Shown piece after piece: positions 18,607 through 28,027 of a DNA stretch of 64,000 bases. Position numbers and translations under genes: made by a program. The notes beneath the pieces are model-generated. The model was not told the origin of the DNA. It did no database searches and saw nothing but the letters and a program-made list of their open reading frames with translations. Origin of the DNA: Floridanema evergladense (GTDB lineage: Bacteria; Cyanobacteriota; Cyanobacteriia; Cyanobacteriales; Aerosakkonemataceae). The stretch's first letter is position 1. Each line of letters opens with the position of its first letter. The stretch is from NCBI RefSeq assembly GCF_041929205.1, contig NZ_JBHFNT010000229.1. One strand, 5' to 3'.

Positions 18607-19902
18607 CTATATATATCCCCCCGCAAATCGTAACTTACTCTCAATTTGACTTACAGAAGTTACTCCCTCAACTTGAGCAATTAAATCAGGAGTAGTTAAT
18701 GGTTGATTCTCATAACCAAAACGACTGAGAATTATATTCAAACTATCGCCAGACTGAACAAAATCATAATTACTTGCTGCCCCAGCTAACACAATTTCAT
18801 CTTTGCCAATTTCGTAATCTTTAATTCTGGCATAATCAGCATCTCCATTTCCTCGATAAAATGGGTAACCATAATAACCAACTCTGCTAATAAATGTTTG
18901 CCCCAAAACAAAAGTATCTTGTCCATTACCACCAACAAGGACATCAACTTCGTTAATCCCAGAGCCAAAATATAAGGCTTGACCTCCAGTGAGAGAACCA
19001 GCATATGCTTCTTGAAAAATATTTGCATCTACTCCATAAATTGCATCTACTTGACCGAAACCAGTAACAGTATCGTTGCCTTTCGTGCCATTAAAAATAG
19101 CTCTTCGACCTTCAAATTGTCCATATTGAATGTAATGTTCTAAAGCCGAACCAAAATACCCGGCTTTTACCGATGCTTCTACATCTGGATTGACTTTTTG
19201 AAGAGTAGATAGCCCAATATAACCAAATTCGTTAAAATTGGTTCCCGAAAGATATATTAACTTTCCTACTTGTAAGTAATGGTCTAAAGCAGAACTAAAT
19301 CTACCATTTGCTACCTGCGCTGCTACATCGGGATTTTTCCGCAAATAAAATTGTTCATCAAATAGTAAACTAGCTTGCCGACCTTCGGTTTCACCAGCTA
19401 AGATAAAGTGTTGTAAACCAGAACGCAAAATTCCCGAAGCAACTGCCGTTTCTACATCTGGATTTTTTTGCAAATAGTACTGTTCGTCATAGAAAGGTGA
19501 GATGAAAACTCGATTTTCTGCTTCACCTGCGGCAAAAAAGTGTTGTAATCCAGAACGGAAGTTTCCAGAGGTAACTGCTGTCGCTACATCTGAATTTTTT
19601 TGTAAGTAGAACCGTTCGTCATAGAAAGGTGAAACCGAAACCTTTCCTTCTGCTTCACCAGCTAAAATAAACTGTTCTAAACCAGAATGATATGTCTTGA
19701 GGGCAACTTCTGTGGCAACATCTGAATTTTTGCGTAAATAGTACTGTTCGTTGTAGAACGGTGAGACGGAAACCCGCCCTTCTGCTAAACCAAGTTTTTG
19801 GAAATGTTCAAGACCAGAGGCGAAAAATCCGGCTTTGACAGCTGTTTGAACATCAGGATTATGGGCGAGGTAAAAAGATTCGTTAAATACTGAGAAGCTC
19901 AT
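18607..19902 (-). CDS. NPDV-repeat protein with RTX-like C-terminal domain (6 repeats)
   Basis: This 431-residue paralogue of the next gene downstream shares its first 36 residues exactly. It has six NPDV units (to about residue 265) instead of four, then the same RTX-like end (GNDTVTGFG, GGNGQDTFVLG, YEIGKDEIVLAG, LIAQVEGVTSVSQI). The extra two units are internal (VSPFYDERFYLQKNSDV and ISPFYDEQYYLQKNPDV), so repeat number has changed after gene duplication. Likely extracellular or surface-associated; function unknown. Confidence 0.75.
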   Translation of the reverse strand: MSFSVFNESFYLAHNPDVQTAVKAGFFASGLEHFQKLGLAEGRVSVSPFYNEQYYLRKNSDVATEVALKTYHSGLEQFILAGEAEGKVSVSPFYDERFYLQKNSDVATAVTSGNFRSGLQHFFAAGEAENRVFISPFYDEQYYLQKNPDVETAVASGILRSGLQHFILAGETEGRQASLLFDEQFYLRKNPDVAAQVANGRFSSALDHYLQVGKLIYLSGTNFNEFGYIGLSTLQKVNPDVEASVKAGYFGSALEHYIQYGQFEGRRAIFNGTKGNDTVTGFGQVDAIYGVDANIFQEAYAGSLTGGQALYFGSGINEVDVLVGGNGQDTFVLGQTFISRVGYYGYPFYRGNGDADYARIKDYEIGKDEIVLAGAASNYDFVQSGDSLNIILSRFGYENQPLTTPDLIAQVEGVTSVSQIESKLRFAGGYI

Positions 19903-20084
19903 ATTTTTTATTAAAAAGAATACTTCAATAATACCTTTGGTTTAATAGATATTCCTGAAAGTTTTCGGTAAAGAATTGTCAAGATATTTGGTCGATCGCC
20001 AAATAACAATACCATCAATATTAGTTAAAAAATCAGGTAACTTTTCATTGATAAACTTACCCACTAGAATGGAAAAAATTGGCT
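19903..20084 (-). repeat. Duplicated upstream region of the NPDV genes, copy 2
   Basis: This is the counterpart of 18227-18412. It contains the same tacctttggtttaatag and gataaacttacccactag blocks, then joins a TIR gene fragment at 20083. Confidence 0.8.
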
Positions 20085-20133
20085 GTTGTAGCTTGTGGAA
20101 ATATGTTCCTAGTTCAAGTATTTGTCTAAATAA
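20083..20133 (+). pseudogene. Internally deleted remnant of the TIR gene
   Basis: Bases 20083-20126 are identical to 16204-16247 inside the double-TIR gene. They are followed at once by the last bases of that gene (gtctaaataa, as at 16985-16994). The junction is a shared tgtc, so about 740 bp between these points are missing in this copy. It proves a second TIR copy once stood here. Confidence 0.8.
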
Positions 20134-20242
20134 TCCGAACTCTCCCTTACTCAGGGTGATAAGTAAACTTAATTAGCAAAATGCTTAGTCCATAAGAAAT
20201 CCCAGTCCCTAGCTCCCAGTTCCCAATCGCCAAAAGTAGCTT

Positions 20243-21751
20243 TTATTTACACCGACTTAACCCAGTTAATAGCAACACGATTTCATCAATTGATTGCCGA
20301 ATAACTTGAGCAGATTGATTTGATTTATTGACCATAATACTAAAAACTAATCTTTCATAATTCGGTGCATCAACATATCCAGATAATGTAACTACTCCTG
20401 TTAAAGTACCTGTTTTTGCATAAACAATTCCCAATGCTGGAGTATTTTTAAATCGATTTTGTAAAGTGCCACTCACTCCAGCTACTGGTAAAGAAGTGCG
20501 GAAAGTTTCTGCTTGGGGTGACTGGGAAATTGCTTGTAAAGTTTGCACTAAAGATGTAGGACTGACTAAGTTACGCCGAGATAACCCAGAACCATCTACT
20601 AAGATAAAACTTTCGCGATCGACTCCTAAATTTGCTAAGGTGGTTTTAATTATATTTAATCCCAAAGTAACAGTGTCTTGATTTAGGATTGTTGAATTTC
20701 TTACTCCTAAAGTTCTTAACAAAACCTCAGCATAAAGATTATTACTGGGTTGATTGGTGTCAGCGATTAATTGTAATAATGGGGGAGATTCTACAAAAGC
20801 TAATTCTGGTTCATTGGTTTTTTCTGCATTGTTTATTATTTGAGATTCAGCTACAGAAATTCCCTCTTGATTTAAGGCTAATTTAAAATGCTGTAAAATT
20901 TGCTCGCCCGGATCTCTGACAGGTATAGATAATTCTTCGGGTGGGGAGTCGATCGCCATTTGTCCGCGAATTTGTAAGCTTGATTTTCCTAAAATACCGT
21001 TAACTTCAAAATCACTCTTTGTTCCACTCGCCACTGTTAATGTTTGATTTTCAATTTGCCATTGCCCAACTGCAAAAGGATCATTCCAAGTAATTTTTAC
21101 AGGTTGACCTATTTCTTGGGGTGAAAGCTGTAATTTCACTACATTTTGATTCAAAATTAAACTATTGACAGGTGCGCCATAATCTGCATAAAGATCTTCC
21201 CATTCCCAAGTCGGGTTTAGAGATAATGCTTGAAAATAACCATCTTGGACAATTAACTGCTGAATTTGGCGAATTCCTTGACGGCGTAACTGTTGCGCCA
21301 AGTCGCGTAATTGTGCATCTGTTAAACTGGGATCGCCACGTCCGACTAAGCGCACAATGCCATCTTTGCCATAAACGGAAGTGCGGATGCGAAAGTCAGA
21401 TCCCAATTGCAGTAAAGCAGCAGCAGTGGTGAACAGCTTGGCGTTGGAAGCGGGAGTAAAATATTGCTGCGCGTTCCGGCTGTAAAGGGTGCGCGGAGGT
21501 GATAGAGTTTGAATCAAGATGCCCCAATGAAGGCGTTGGTATTCGGGTCGATCGACGATCGCATCGATCGCTTCTGGCAATTGAGCAGGGCAAATATTGG
21601 TTGCAGATTGCTGCTTACCTGATAGTATAGATTGTGGAGAAATAACTAATTGGGCTTCAGCACAGACGGCTTTTAAACCCAAGGGAAAACCTGAAAATAA
21701 TATTAAGCAACCAACTGTTCTAGCAACTGCTGTTAGCTTTTGAAATTTCAT
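20243..21751 (-). CDS. dacB: D-alanyl-D-alanine carboxypeptidase/endopeptidase (PBP4 class)
   Basis: This periplasmic peptidase trims peptidoglycan cross-links. The serine-hydrolase triad of motifs is complete: SNAK (about residue 102), SNN in QPSNNLYAEVL (about 342) and KTG in YAKTGTLTG (about 453). An N-terminal hydrophobic signal segment ends near AVCAEA. I chose the ATG at 21751 over a TTG three codons upstream. Length (about 502) fits class C PBP4. Divergent from the next gene, 37 bp away. Confidence 0.9.
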   Translation of the reverse strand: MKFQKLTAVARTVGCLILFSGFPLGLKAVCAEAQLVISPQSILSGKQQSATNICPAQLPEAIDAIVDRPEYQRLHWGILIQTLSPPRTLYSRNAQQYFTPASNAKLFTTAAALLQLGSDFRIRTSVYGKDGIVRLVGRGDPSLTDAQLRDLAQQLRRQGIRQIQQLIVQDGYFQALSLNPTWEWEDLYADYGAPVNSLILNQNVVKLQLSPQEIGQPVKITWNDPFAVGQWQIENQTLTVASGTKSDFEVNGILGKSSLQIRGQMAIDSPPEELSIPVRDPGEQILQHFKLALNQEGISVAESQIINNAEKTNEPELAFVESPPLLQLIADTNQPSNNLYAEVLLRTLGVRNSTILNQDTVTLGLNIIKTTLANLGVDRESFILVDGSGLSRRNLVSPTSLVQTLQAISQSPQAETFRTSLPVAGVSGTLQNRFKNTPALGIVYAKTGTLTGVVTLSGYVDAPNYERLVFSIMVNKSNQSAQVIRQSIDEIVLLLTGLSRCK

Positions 21752-21788
21752 AGTACACAAAAAAGGTTAGCTTTTTATAGCTTAAATT

Positions 21789-23357
21789 ATGAAAACGAAA
21801 AATCAAAATTTTAGCCAACGTCCAATTACTAAAAAATTTCGGTTGCCGGGAAACAGTTTTATAACTTTTTTTACCGGAATAAGTGTTATTATTGGCATTT
21901 TAGGATTAACTGCTATAGGCTTTTTAGATGTTTTTGAGCGAGAATCACCTATTCCCCCAAAAGCCCTCAAACCTTTACTAAATTCCGCTAATTCTCCGGT
22001 AAATATTCCTAATGTAAATTCTCCTAACTTAGCTTTAGAAAATAATTCTACTGTTCAACAAAATACTTATTTGCAATCAATTTTAGGGGATAAAGCACAA
22101 ATACAATTAGTTTCTACACAGCGAGTTTTCGGTAAACCTGATGAGGTGAAGGTGCAAATGCGAATTTATCGGAATGCCACCGAAGTCACCGCTGCGGATA
22201 GAATTAATATGGCGGCGACATTTGCCACAAACTCGATTTCTGGAGAAACTTATCAACCAGTCGATCCGGTAAAGCAATCTTCACGAATAATTAATTTATC
22301 AAGTATTCCGGTTGGTAAGTCTGTCGATGCTTTTGTTGTGTTAAGAGTGCCGAGAAGTGCGATCGTACTCGATATTATTACTGATAATGTTACCAAATTT
22401 AAAAACGCCTTAGTTGGTATTGCTGAACCAGTAGCTAATAATTTAAATAATAATTCCTCACTCCCTCCTATTAACGGAATTTCTGGACTACCAAAAACCC
22501 CCATTCCCGGAAATACTTCTTATCCGTTACCTTCGGCTATGCAAAATGCCAACTTACCCGATGTTCCTGTAGCGAGAAATCCTAGCGATCGAGATATTAA
22601 CAATGCTTTAGTACTTGCCATTGGGCAAAATTCGCGATCGGCTGCAAATACTACTTCTAGAACACCCACAAATCAAAATACAACTAATAATTCAGTTCCT
22701 CTTCCTGCTGCGGGAAATTTAATTAATCAAGAAGCCAATAACTCCACCACAAAGCCTAATCTTCCCCCGCCTCCAACTGTAATCAATTCCTCAGCAAAAA
22801 GCTCAGAAACTACTCCCTCAGCTAATGTTTCACTAGCAGATAAAGCTGTACCAACTCTTCAAGAGCATAGTTTAGTTTTAGATAATAATAATAATAATAA
22901 TGAATTTAAACCAGGGGAATTTGCTCAATTAGCTTACGGTAGTAAAGCCAGAGTAGAATTAATTGCTGTGCAACGAATTCCCGATCCCCAATCAGGTGAG
23001 CCTAATATAGTAAGCGTGCAGATGCGAATTAGCCGCTTGGATGAAAAAGTTGTGGATACTAATATAATTAAAGTGGGTGATACAACGGCGAGTAATTCGG
23101 TTTCTCAACAAACTTATAAAGCAGCGAATTCTTTGGAAAATGTTCCTCTACCTGTCGCTTTGAAAGATATTCCCCAAAATAGTTCAATAGATACTTATGT
23201 GTGGTTAAAAATTCCCAAAGGGGTCTATTCAATAGATATTTCTGTCCCGGAAACTGGTGCATTTAAAAATGTGCCAATTGCTAATTACCCAGAGATAAGG
23301 GGACAAGGAAATAATGCGATCAGAAGACGATCGCTACCTGACATTTCTTCTCCCTAA
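21789..23357 (+). CDS. Membrane-anchored protein with two repeated beta domains
   Basis: The 522-residue protein has one N-terminal transmembrane helix (about 24-46) and then an Asn/Pro/Ser-rich extracellular part. Two related domains are visible, at about 95-215 and 375-500. Each contains KAQIQLVSTQRV / KARVELIAVQRI, a VxVQMRI strand, a TxATNSIS...TY / TTASNSVSQQTY segment and a final VWLKIPKG-like strand. The linker between them is low complexity (an Asn run near residue 363). I do not recognise the family. Its position next to dacB suggests a cell-envelope role, which is inference. Confidence 0.7.
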   Translation: MKTKNQNFSQRPITKKFRLPGNSFITFFTGISVIIGILGLTAIGFLDVFERESPIPPKALKPLLNSANSPVNIPNVNSPNLALENNSTVQQNTYLQSILGDKAQIQLVSTQRVFGKPDEVKVQMRIYRNATEVTAADRINMAATFATNSISGETYQPVDPVKQSSRIINLSSIPVGKSVDAFVVLRVPRSAIVLDIITDNVTKFKNALVGIAEPVANNLNNNSSLPPINGISGLPKTPIPGNTSYPLPSAMQNANLPDVPVARNPSDRDINNALVLAIGQNSRSAANTTSRTPTNQNTTNNSVPLPAAGNLINQEANNSTTKPNLPPPPTVINSSAKSSETTPSANVSLADKAVPTLQEHSLVLDNNNNNNEFKPGEFAQLAYGSKARVELIAVQRIPDPQSGEPNIVSVQMRISRLDEKVVDTNIIKVGDTTASNSVSQQTYKAANSLENVPLPVALKDIPQNSSIDTYVWLKIPKGVYSIDISVPETGAFKNVPIANYPEIRGQGNNAIRRRSLPDISSP

Positions 23358-23430
23358 CTATCAGGATTAATTTAAGAAATCTAGTTTATCTGTCAATCCT
23401 AATCAAATTTTACCAGTCCCCAGTCCCTGT

Positions 23431-24678
23431 TTAAGAAAGATCTACTTCTGATGAAACTGTCCAAGAACGCTTCAGTAAGAACCAAGCACAAATTATGCCA
23501 ACAATTGCTAGAACAGCTGTGACGTAAAAAGCTAATGTGTAGCTGCCGAAAATGTCTCTAATTCTGCCTGCTACGATCGTACCGAAAAACGCACCCACAC
23601 CATAAGCCGTGAAAACAATACCGTAATTTTTGGCGTAATTTAATGGGTTAAACAGCGTTAAAGTTGCTGTGGGCGCAATAGCTAACCAACCGCCTAAAGA
23701 TAGCCAAAATAAACAAAAAGCTGCCAAATAACTGGCGACATTTCCTCTTCCAGCACTGCTCATTAAAATCGAAGCAATGAGGATGAGGACGTAGTTAATA
23801 ACCGCAGCATTTCTTGGTTTATATTTATCTGCTATCCAACCAAATAAAGGACGACCTAAACCATTAAATAAGGCAAAAAGTGAAACTGTGGCGGCGGCAG
23901 TTCCGGCATCCAGCTTAATAATTTCTTGGGCAACTGGGCTGGAAATACCGATCGCTGACAGTCCCACAAATGTCCCTATTGTATAGCAAATCCACAATCC
24001 ATAAAATGATGAAGTTTGCATCATTTGTACATCATCATTTGTGGCTATTCTAACTGATTGGGAAGGTTCCCATCCTGCGGGTTTCCATCCAGTTGGCGGA
24101 AAAGTTAGAGTAGCAGAAATCAACAGAATAATGATGGTAAACGCACCACCTAAAATCAAAAAAGTTTGTGGTACTTGATAGCTTTCAATTAAACTTTTAG
24201 CAATTGGTGCTGTGATTAAAGGTGATAAACCAAAGCCAACTACTGTTAAGCCAACTGCTAATCCTTTTTTATCAGGAAACCATCTAGCAGTAACAGCTAA
24301 AGGTACTCCGTATGCTATTCCTACCCCTGCACCTGCAATAACTCCATAAGTGAAAACTAGGCTAGAAATATTGTTAGCAAAACTTGAGAATATATAACCT
24401 AGTCCGGTGATAACACCACCAACTGCTGTAACTGTGCGACAACCATATTTATCGATCAAAAAGCCAGTAATTGGCATCAAAACTGCAAAAACTACCAATA
24501 ATACTGTGAATGGTAATAAACTTTCCGTAGCTCCAATACTAAATGCTTTTTCTAGAGGCTTGCGGAAAATGCTCCATGAGTAAACTGTTCCAAGACACAG
24601 TAATACTATTAATCCTAATGGAATGTACAACCATCTGCCTTGTTCTGGTGCCATTCCAAAAACTTTTGTTCTTTCCAT
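23431..24678 (-). CDS. MFS transporter, oxalate/formate-antiporter-like family
   Basis: The 415-residue protein has 12 predicted helices with an MFS signature between helices 2 and 3 (LIDKYGCRT) and the repeat signature WIADKYKPR in the second half. The opening GRWLYIPLGLIVLLCLGTVYSWSIF is typical of the OFA (oxalate:formate antiporter-like) group. The true substrate, probably a small monocarboxylate, cannot be read from sequence. ATG at 24678. Confidence 0.85.
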   Translation of the reverse strand: MERTKVFGMAPEQGRWLYIPLGLIVLLCLGTVYSWSIFRKPLEKAFSIGATESLLPFTVLLVVFAVLMPITGFLIDKYGCRTVTAVGGVITGLGYIFSSFANNISSLVFTYGVIAGAGVGIAYGVPLAVTARWFPDKKGLAVGLTVVGFGLSPLITAPIAKSLIESYQVPQTFLILGGAFTIIILLISATLTFPPTGWKPAGWEPSQSVRIATNDDVQMMQTSSFYGLWICYTIGTFVGLSAIGISSPVAQEIIKLDAGTAAATVSLFALFNGLGRPLFGWIADKYKPRNAAVINYVLILIASILMSSAGRGNVASYLAAFCLFWLSLGGWLAIAPTATLTLFNPLNYAKNYGIVFTAYGVGAFFGTIVAGRIRDIFGSYTLAFYVTAVLAIVGIICAWFLLKRSWTVSSEVDLS

Positions 24679-24911
24679 TTGTTTAATTTTTTAATTGCAA
24701 TTTTTAGGTACAAGAGTCAAGTAAAATTATTATACTAGAGTTCGGTTTAAATAAAGCGATCGCTAACTAAACTTGCCAAAACTTGCTGGCGTTTACATTC
24801 ATAAGCTTCTTTTCCTTCTTTTGAGCGTTTGTTTTTCGGAGAAAGCATTTCCTTTTCTCCAACCAATTAGCTCTATTTTAGCTAATCTAATCACAACTCA
24901 AAAAAATCTAT

Positions 24912-25517
24912 TTACAAATGAGGATTCCGCAGCCAAATTTTCACCTTCTCCGACCATAATTTCGGACTATCATCTGGGTGAATTTTAGCATCAAACATGG
25001 AAAGTAAAAGTGGAATTCCCCCAACTTTTACACTCATTAATAAATGCAGTGCTAAGGCAACTACAACGCCACACCAAGCAATTAAATGTGCATAATACCA
25101 AGGATGATTTAGTTGCCCTTCAGGTAGCCAATTTTCGTCTTGAAATTTACCAGATAGTAAGGCAAATAAAGCAGAGATTAACATTAAACTATTGGCGAAA
25201 CGTTGCAGAGTATACCACCAAATAGGTTTACCAAATTCTTTTAGTTTACTAAAGGAATTAGCTTGAATTAAACGCCGATAACCAACTCGAATACTGTAAA
25301 TTGTAAAAAGTATCATAATTGGCAGAAAGAAAAAGCCAAAAGTGCCGTGAATATCAATAAATTCGCGGTTTTTTAAAGTAAGTGCAAGGCGACCGAAGCG
25401 ACCGTCCCAACTATCATATACTAAAAATCCAGTGATAGCGGCACTAATTACAAGTAAAGCGGTAATGCCGTGCAGTATTCTGAGAATTAAGGGTTGATAA
25501 GGTTTTGTAGATGGCAT
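24912..25517 (-). CDS. Cytochrome b561/Ni-hydrogenase-type b-heme membrane protein
   Basis: The 201-residue protein has four or five membrane helices and histidines placed as haem ligands: RILHG in helix 1, DIHGTFGFFF in helix 2, YYAHLIAW and ALHLLM later. This pattern fits the PF01292 cytochrome b domain. It is probably a quinone-linked electron carrier in the membrane. No dehydrogenase or hydrogenase subunit is adjacent, so its partner is unknown. The 233-bp gap before the MFS gene holds no convincing gene. Confidence 0.8.
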   Translation of the reverse strand: MPSTKPYQPLILRILHGITALLVISAAITGFLVYDSWDGRFGRLALTLKNREFIDIHGTFGFFFLPIMILFTIYSIRVGYRRLIQANSFSKLKEFGKPIWWYTLQRFANSLMLISALFALLSGKFQDENWLPEGQLNHPWYYAHLIAWCGVVVALALHLLMSVKVGGIPLLLSMFDAKIHPDDSPKLWSEKVKIWLRNPHL

Positions 25518-25550
25518 GGTTGTAGCAGGATTAAACTATTTTAGATGATA

Positions 25551-26192
25551 TCAAATTAGTTGTTGGATTCGCGATCGCAGTTCTCTCAACGCTGGACTCC
25601 TACCCTGAGTAATGCTTAGATTAACAAATTCAGTGATTAGTTCGATAATTGGTAAACTAGGAAAAGTCGGACTAATAGGAGAAATCATATATTTTCCTGA
25701 TTGCAAAACATTAATTTGTAATTGATTATTTTCATATCTCCACAACTCTGGAACTTGCAAAGTTTCATAAGCTTCTAATTGAGTTTTAGAAGTCACATCA
25801 ATTTCGATCGCTAAATCTGGCGGAGGATCGACTGATAAATCAACCCGCCTTTTTCCTCGCATCAATTGATGATTTTGAATGTAAAAACATTGGTCTGGTT
25901 CAACACCAGCTTTTTTAGTTTCGCGTTTAAATGTAGTTGAACCAAAGCATTCGCAATCCATTTGTAATTCCTCTAATATTAGTTTTACCATATCGCCAAT
26001 TAATTCTTTGTCTACCTCATGTTCTGGCGAAGGCATTTGAATCTCCAACGTTCCTTGACTATAAGCTAATCTCGCAGCGCGATCTTCTCCTAATTCTATT
26101 AAAATAGCTTCAAATTCTGACCAAGTAATATTGTGCAGTAATAGGCGCTGTCCGGGTGGAATATCAAGTTGTTTCAGTTGCAGTGTCACCAT
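25551..26192 (-). CDS. Uma2-family PD-(D/E)xK nuclease-like protein
   Basis: The 213-residue protein is of the Uma2 (DUF820) family, very numerous in cyanobacteria. The restriction-endonuclease-like core shows EPDQCFYIQN, then PPPDLAIEIDVTSKT with the acidic ExD pair. Its biological role is unknown; links to mobile DNA or defence are suggested for the family. It heads a group of accessory genes, all on the minus strand. Confidence 0.85.
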   Translation of the reverse strand: MVTLQLKQLDIPPGQRLLLHNITWSEFEAILIELGEDRAARLAYSQGTLEIQMPSPEHEVDKELIGDMVKLILEELQMDCECFGSTTFKRETKKAGVEPDQCFYIQNHQLMRGKRRVDLSVDPPPDLAIEIDVTSKTQLEAYETLQVPELWRYENNQLQINVLQSGKYMISPISPTFPSLPIIELITEFVNLSITQGRSPALRELRSRIQQLI

Positions 26193-26307
26193 AAAATTCG
26201 TGATTAAAGGATATTTAAATCTATAATTTGATTGTTGCCAAGATCCAGTTCAGTTCGATTCATCAGAATTAATTCTGCTTCATGGCAATCAGTTGATTGA
26301 TTATTTC

Positions 26308-26811
26308 TCAATTTTCCACAACCCAATTTTCACCTGATGTAATTGGTTCTCCTGGGAAAAAAGTAGAATCCAAAACTTGCTCAATACTGTAATAACATTC
26401 AGCAGGAAAATCTTTGTCTGTAAGGGATGTTTCGCGTGCAGCTAAATCAATTCCATCTTCATAAGCTATTTGCAATGCTTCAGGAAAATAAGGTTTTAAA
26501 CTGGGATTTTCATTTAACAATTGTCGTATTCTACGCCGTTGTTCTCGCAAGGTAAAAAACCAGCTTTTCGATCTTTTGTTAGGCTGAAATTCCCATTTCA
26601 ACAAATGACCAAGTACCACTCCCAAGCGATTTCTTAATTCCTGACGGACTTGTTTTCCCAAAGATTCAATTTCCTCAACTAAATTGGCAATATCTAAATT
26701 TTCCCATACTCCTTGTTGCAGGAGTTTTGCTTGTTCCTGTGTCCAAGCGTAGAAGTCGGTTTCGTAGAGGTTGGAAGTTTGGGGGGAGGATGCGATCGCT
26801 TTTCTATCCAT
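26308..26811 (-). CDS. DUF29 protein (copy 1)
   Basis: The 167-residue DUF29 protein has the family core YETDFYAWTQEQAKLL and DIANLVEEIESLGKQVRQEL, and the HLLKWEFQP segment. It is the downstream member of a tandem pair: the neighbour at 26886 has the same length and is mostly identical. Function unknown. Confidence 0.85.
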   Translation of the reverse strand: MDRKAIASSPQTSNLYETDFYAWTQEQAKLLQQGVWENLDIANLVEEIESLGKQVRQELRNRLGVVLGHLLKWEFQPNKRSKSWFFTLREQRRRIRQLLNENPSLKPYFPEALQIAYEDGIDLAARETSLTDKDFPAECYYSIEQVLDSTFFPGEPITSGENWVVEN

Positions 26812-26885
26812 AATTTAATCTGAAGTAACAATAACTATTTGAAATTTCTGGGAATTTAGTTTAAGTCTTAGTTCTAGAACTTATT

Positions 26886-27389
26886 TTAATTTTCTACCAC
26901 CCAGTTTTGACCCGATTCCAGGGGTTCTCCGGGAAAAAAAGTAGCATCCAAAACTTGCTCGATCGCATAAGGACACTCAGCAGGGAAATGTTCATCATTC
27001 AGAGATGTTTCCTTGGCAGCTAAATCAATTCCAGCTAGATAAGCTTTTTGTAATGCTTCAGGAAGATAAGGTTTTAAACTGGGATTTTCATTCAATAGAT
27101 AACCAATTTCTCGACGCTGTTCTCTCAAGGTAAAAAACCAACTTCTCGACCTTTTGTTAGGCTGAAATTCCCATTTTAGCAAATGACCGAGTAGCACTCC
27201 CAAACGATTTCTTAATTCCTGCCTTACTTGTTTTCCCAAAGATTCTATTTCTTCAACTAAATTGACAATATCTAAACTTTCCCATACTCCTGCTTGCAGG
27301 AGTTTTGCTTGTTCCTGCGTCCAAGCATAGAAGTCTGTTTCGTAGAGGTTGGAAGTTTGGGGGGAAGATGCGATCGCTTTTCTATCCAT
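26886..27389 (-). CDS. DUF29 protein (copy 2)
   Basis: A 167-residue paralogue of the next gene. The first 32 residues are the same in both, while the C-terminal third differs most (SLNDEHFPAECPYAIEQ against SLTDKDFPAECYYSIEQ). The two are separated by 74 bp, so this is a recent tandem duplication. DUF29 has no known biochemical activity. Confidence 0.85.
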   Translation of the reverse strand: MDRKAIASSPQTSNLYETDFYAWTQEQAKLLQAGVWESLDIVNLVEEIESLGKQVRQELRNRLGVLLGHLLKWEFQPNKRSRSWFFTLREQRREIGYLLNENPSLKPYLPEALQKAYLAGIDLAAKETSLNDEHFPAECPYAIEQVLDATFFPGEPLESGQNWVVEN

Positions 27390-27449
27390 AATTAAAACAT
27401 GAGTAACAACAACTATTTTAGTTTTCTTTAGCTAAATATTTGCATCTTT

Positions 27450-27998
27450 TTAAGCCAACAATTCATCAACCGCCACACTAAAACCTGGTAACATAATTTC
27501 TGTACTAACTACATCACCTAAATTCAACAACTTTTGCTGTTTTTTAGTAACCACTAAAACCCATTGACTTTCAGGAAAAACCAGCCAAATTTCCTGACAA
27601 CCAGAATCTAAATACTCTTTGACTTTAGCAAATACTTCTTCAGCTTTATCAGTAGGAGAAATAATCTCAGCAATTAGTGGAAAACTCTGTGGTAGTACAG
27701 TAAATTCCCCAAATTGCGCGACTAAATCAGCTGTCAAATAAGCAACATCAGGACAACGCCCCCGTCCTACTGTACGACAAGCTGTTTCAACGTAAACTTC
27801 TCCACCCAGATTACTAGATGTTATGTAATTTCTCCAATAAGTACTTAGTTTTGATTGAACTTTACCATGTTTTGATGTCATCCCATTTTTCTGCACTAAT
27901 TGTCCATCCACCCATTCTGTATTATCAGGCGGATTGAGCATATAATCTTCAAGAGTAAAAACTTTTGATTCTGGGGAAATTTCGGCAGTAGTTAACAT
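27450..27998 (-). CDS. Uma2-family protein
   Basis: A second Uma2 protein, 182 residues, in the same cluster. The core motifs are GRGRCPDVAYL and FPLIAEIISPTDKAEEV, with a C-terminal QEIWLVFPESQWVLVV strand. Its ATG at 27998 lies 29 bp after the stop of the NB-ARC gene, which suggests co-transcription. Confidence 0.85.
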   Translation of the reverse strand: MLTTAEISPESKVFTLEDYMLNPPDNTEWVDGQLVQKNGMTSKHGKVQSKLSTYWRNYITSSNLGGEVYVETACRTVGRGRCPDVAYLTADLVAQFGEFTVLPQSFPLIAEIISPTDKAEEVFAKVKEYLDSGCQEIWLVFPESQWVLVVTKKQQKLLNLGDVVSTEIMLPGFSVAVDELLA

Positions 27999-28027
27999 TC
28001 CTAATTCTCCAATTCAGCCTTTAATCA

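Noticed and set aside
17237..19902. Regularly spaced repeats considered as a CRISPR array
   Set aside because: The repeats are coding (NPDV units of about 43 codons) and have no unique spacers of constant length.
24773..24988. Plus-strand frame between the MFS and cytochrome b genes
   Set aside because: It runs antisense into the cytochrome b gene and shows no RBS; likely chance.
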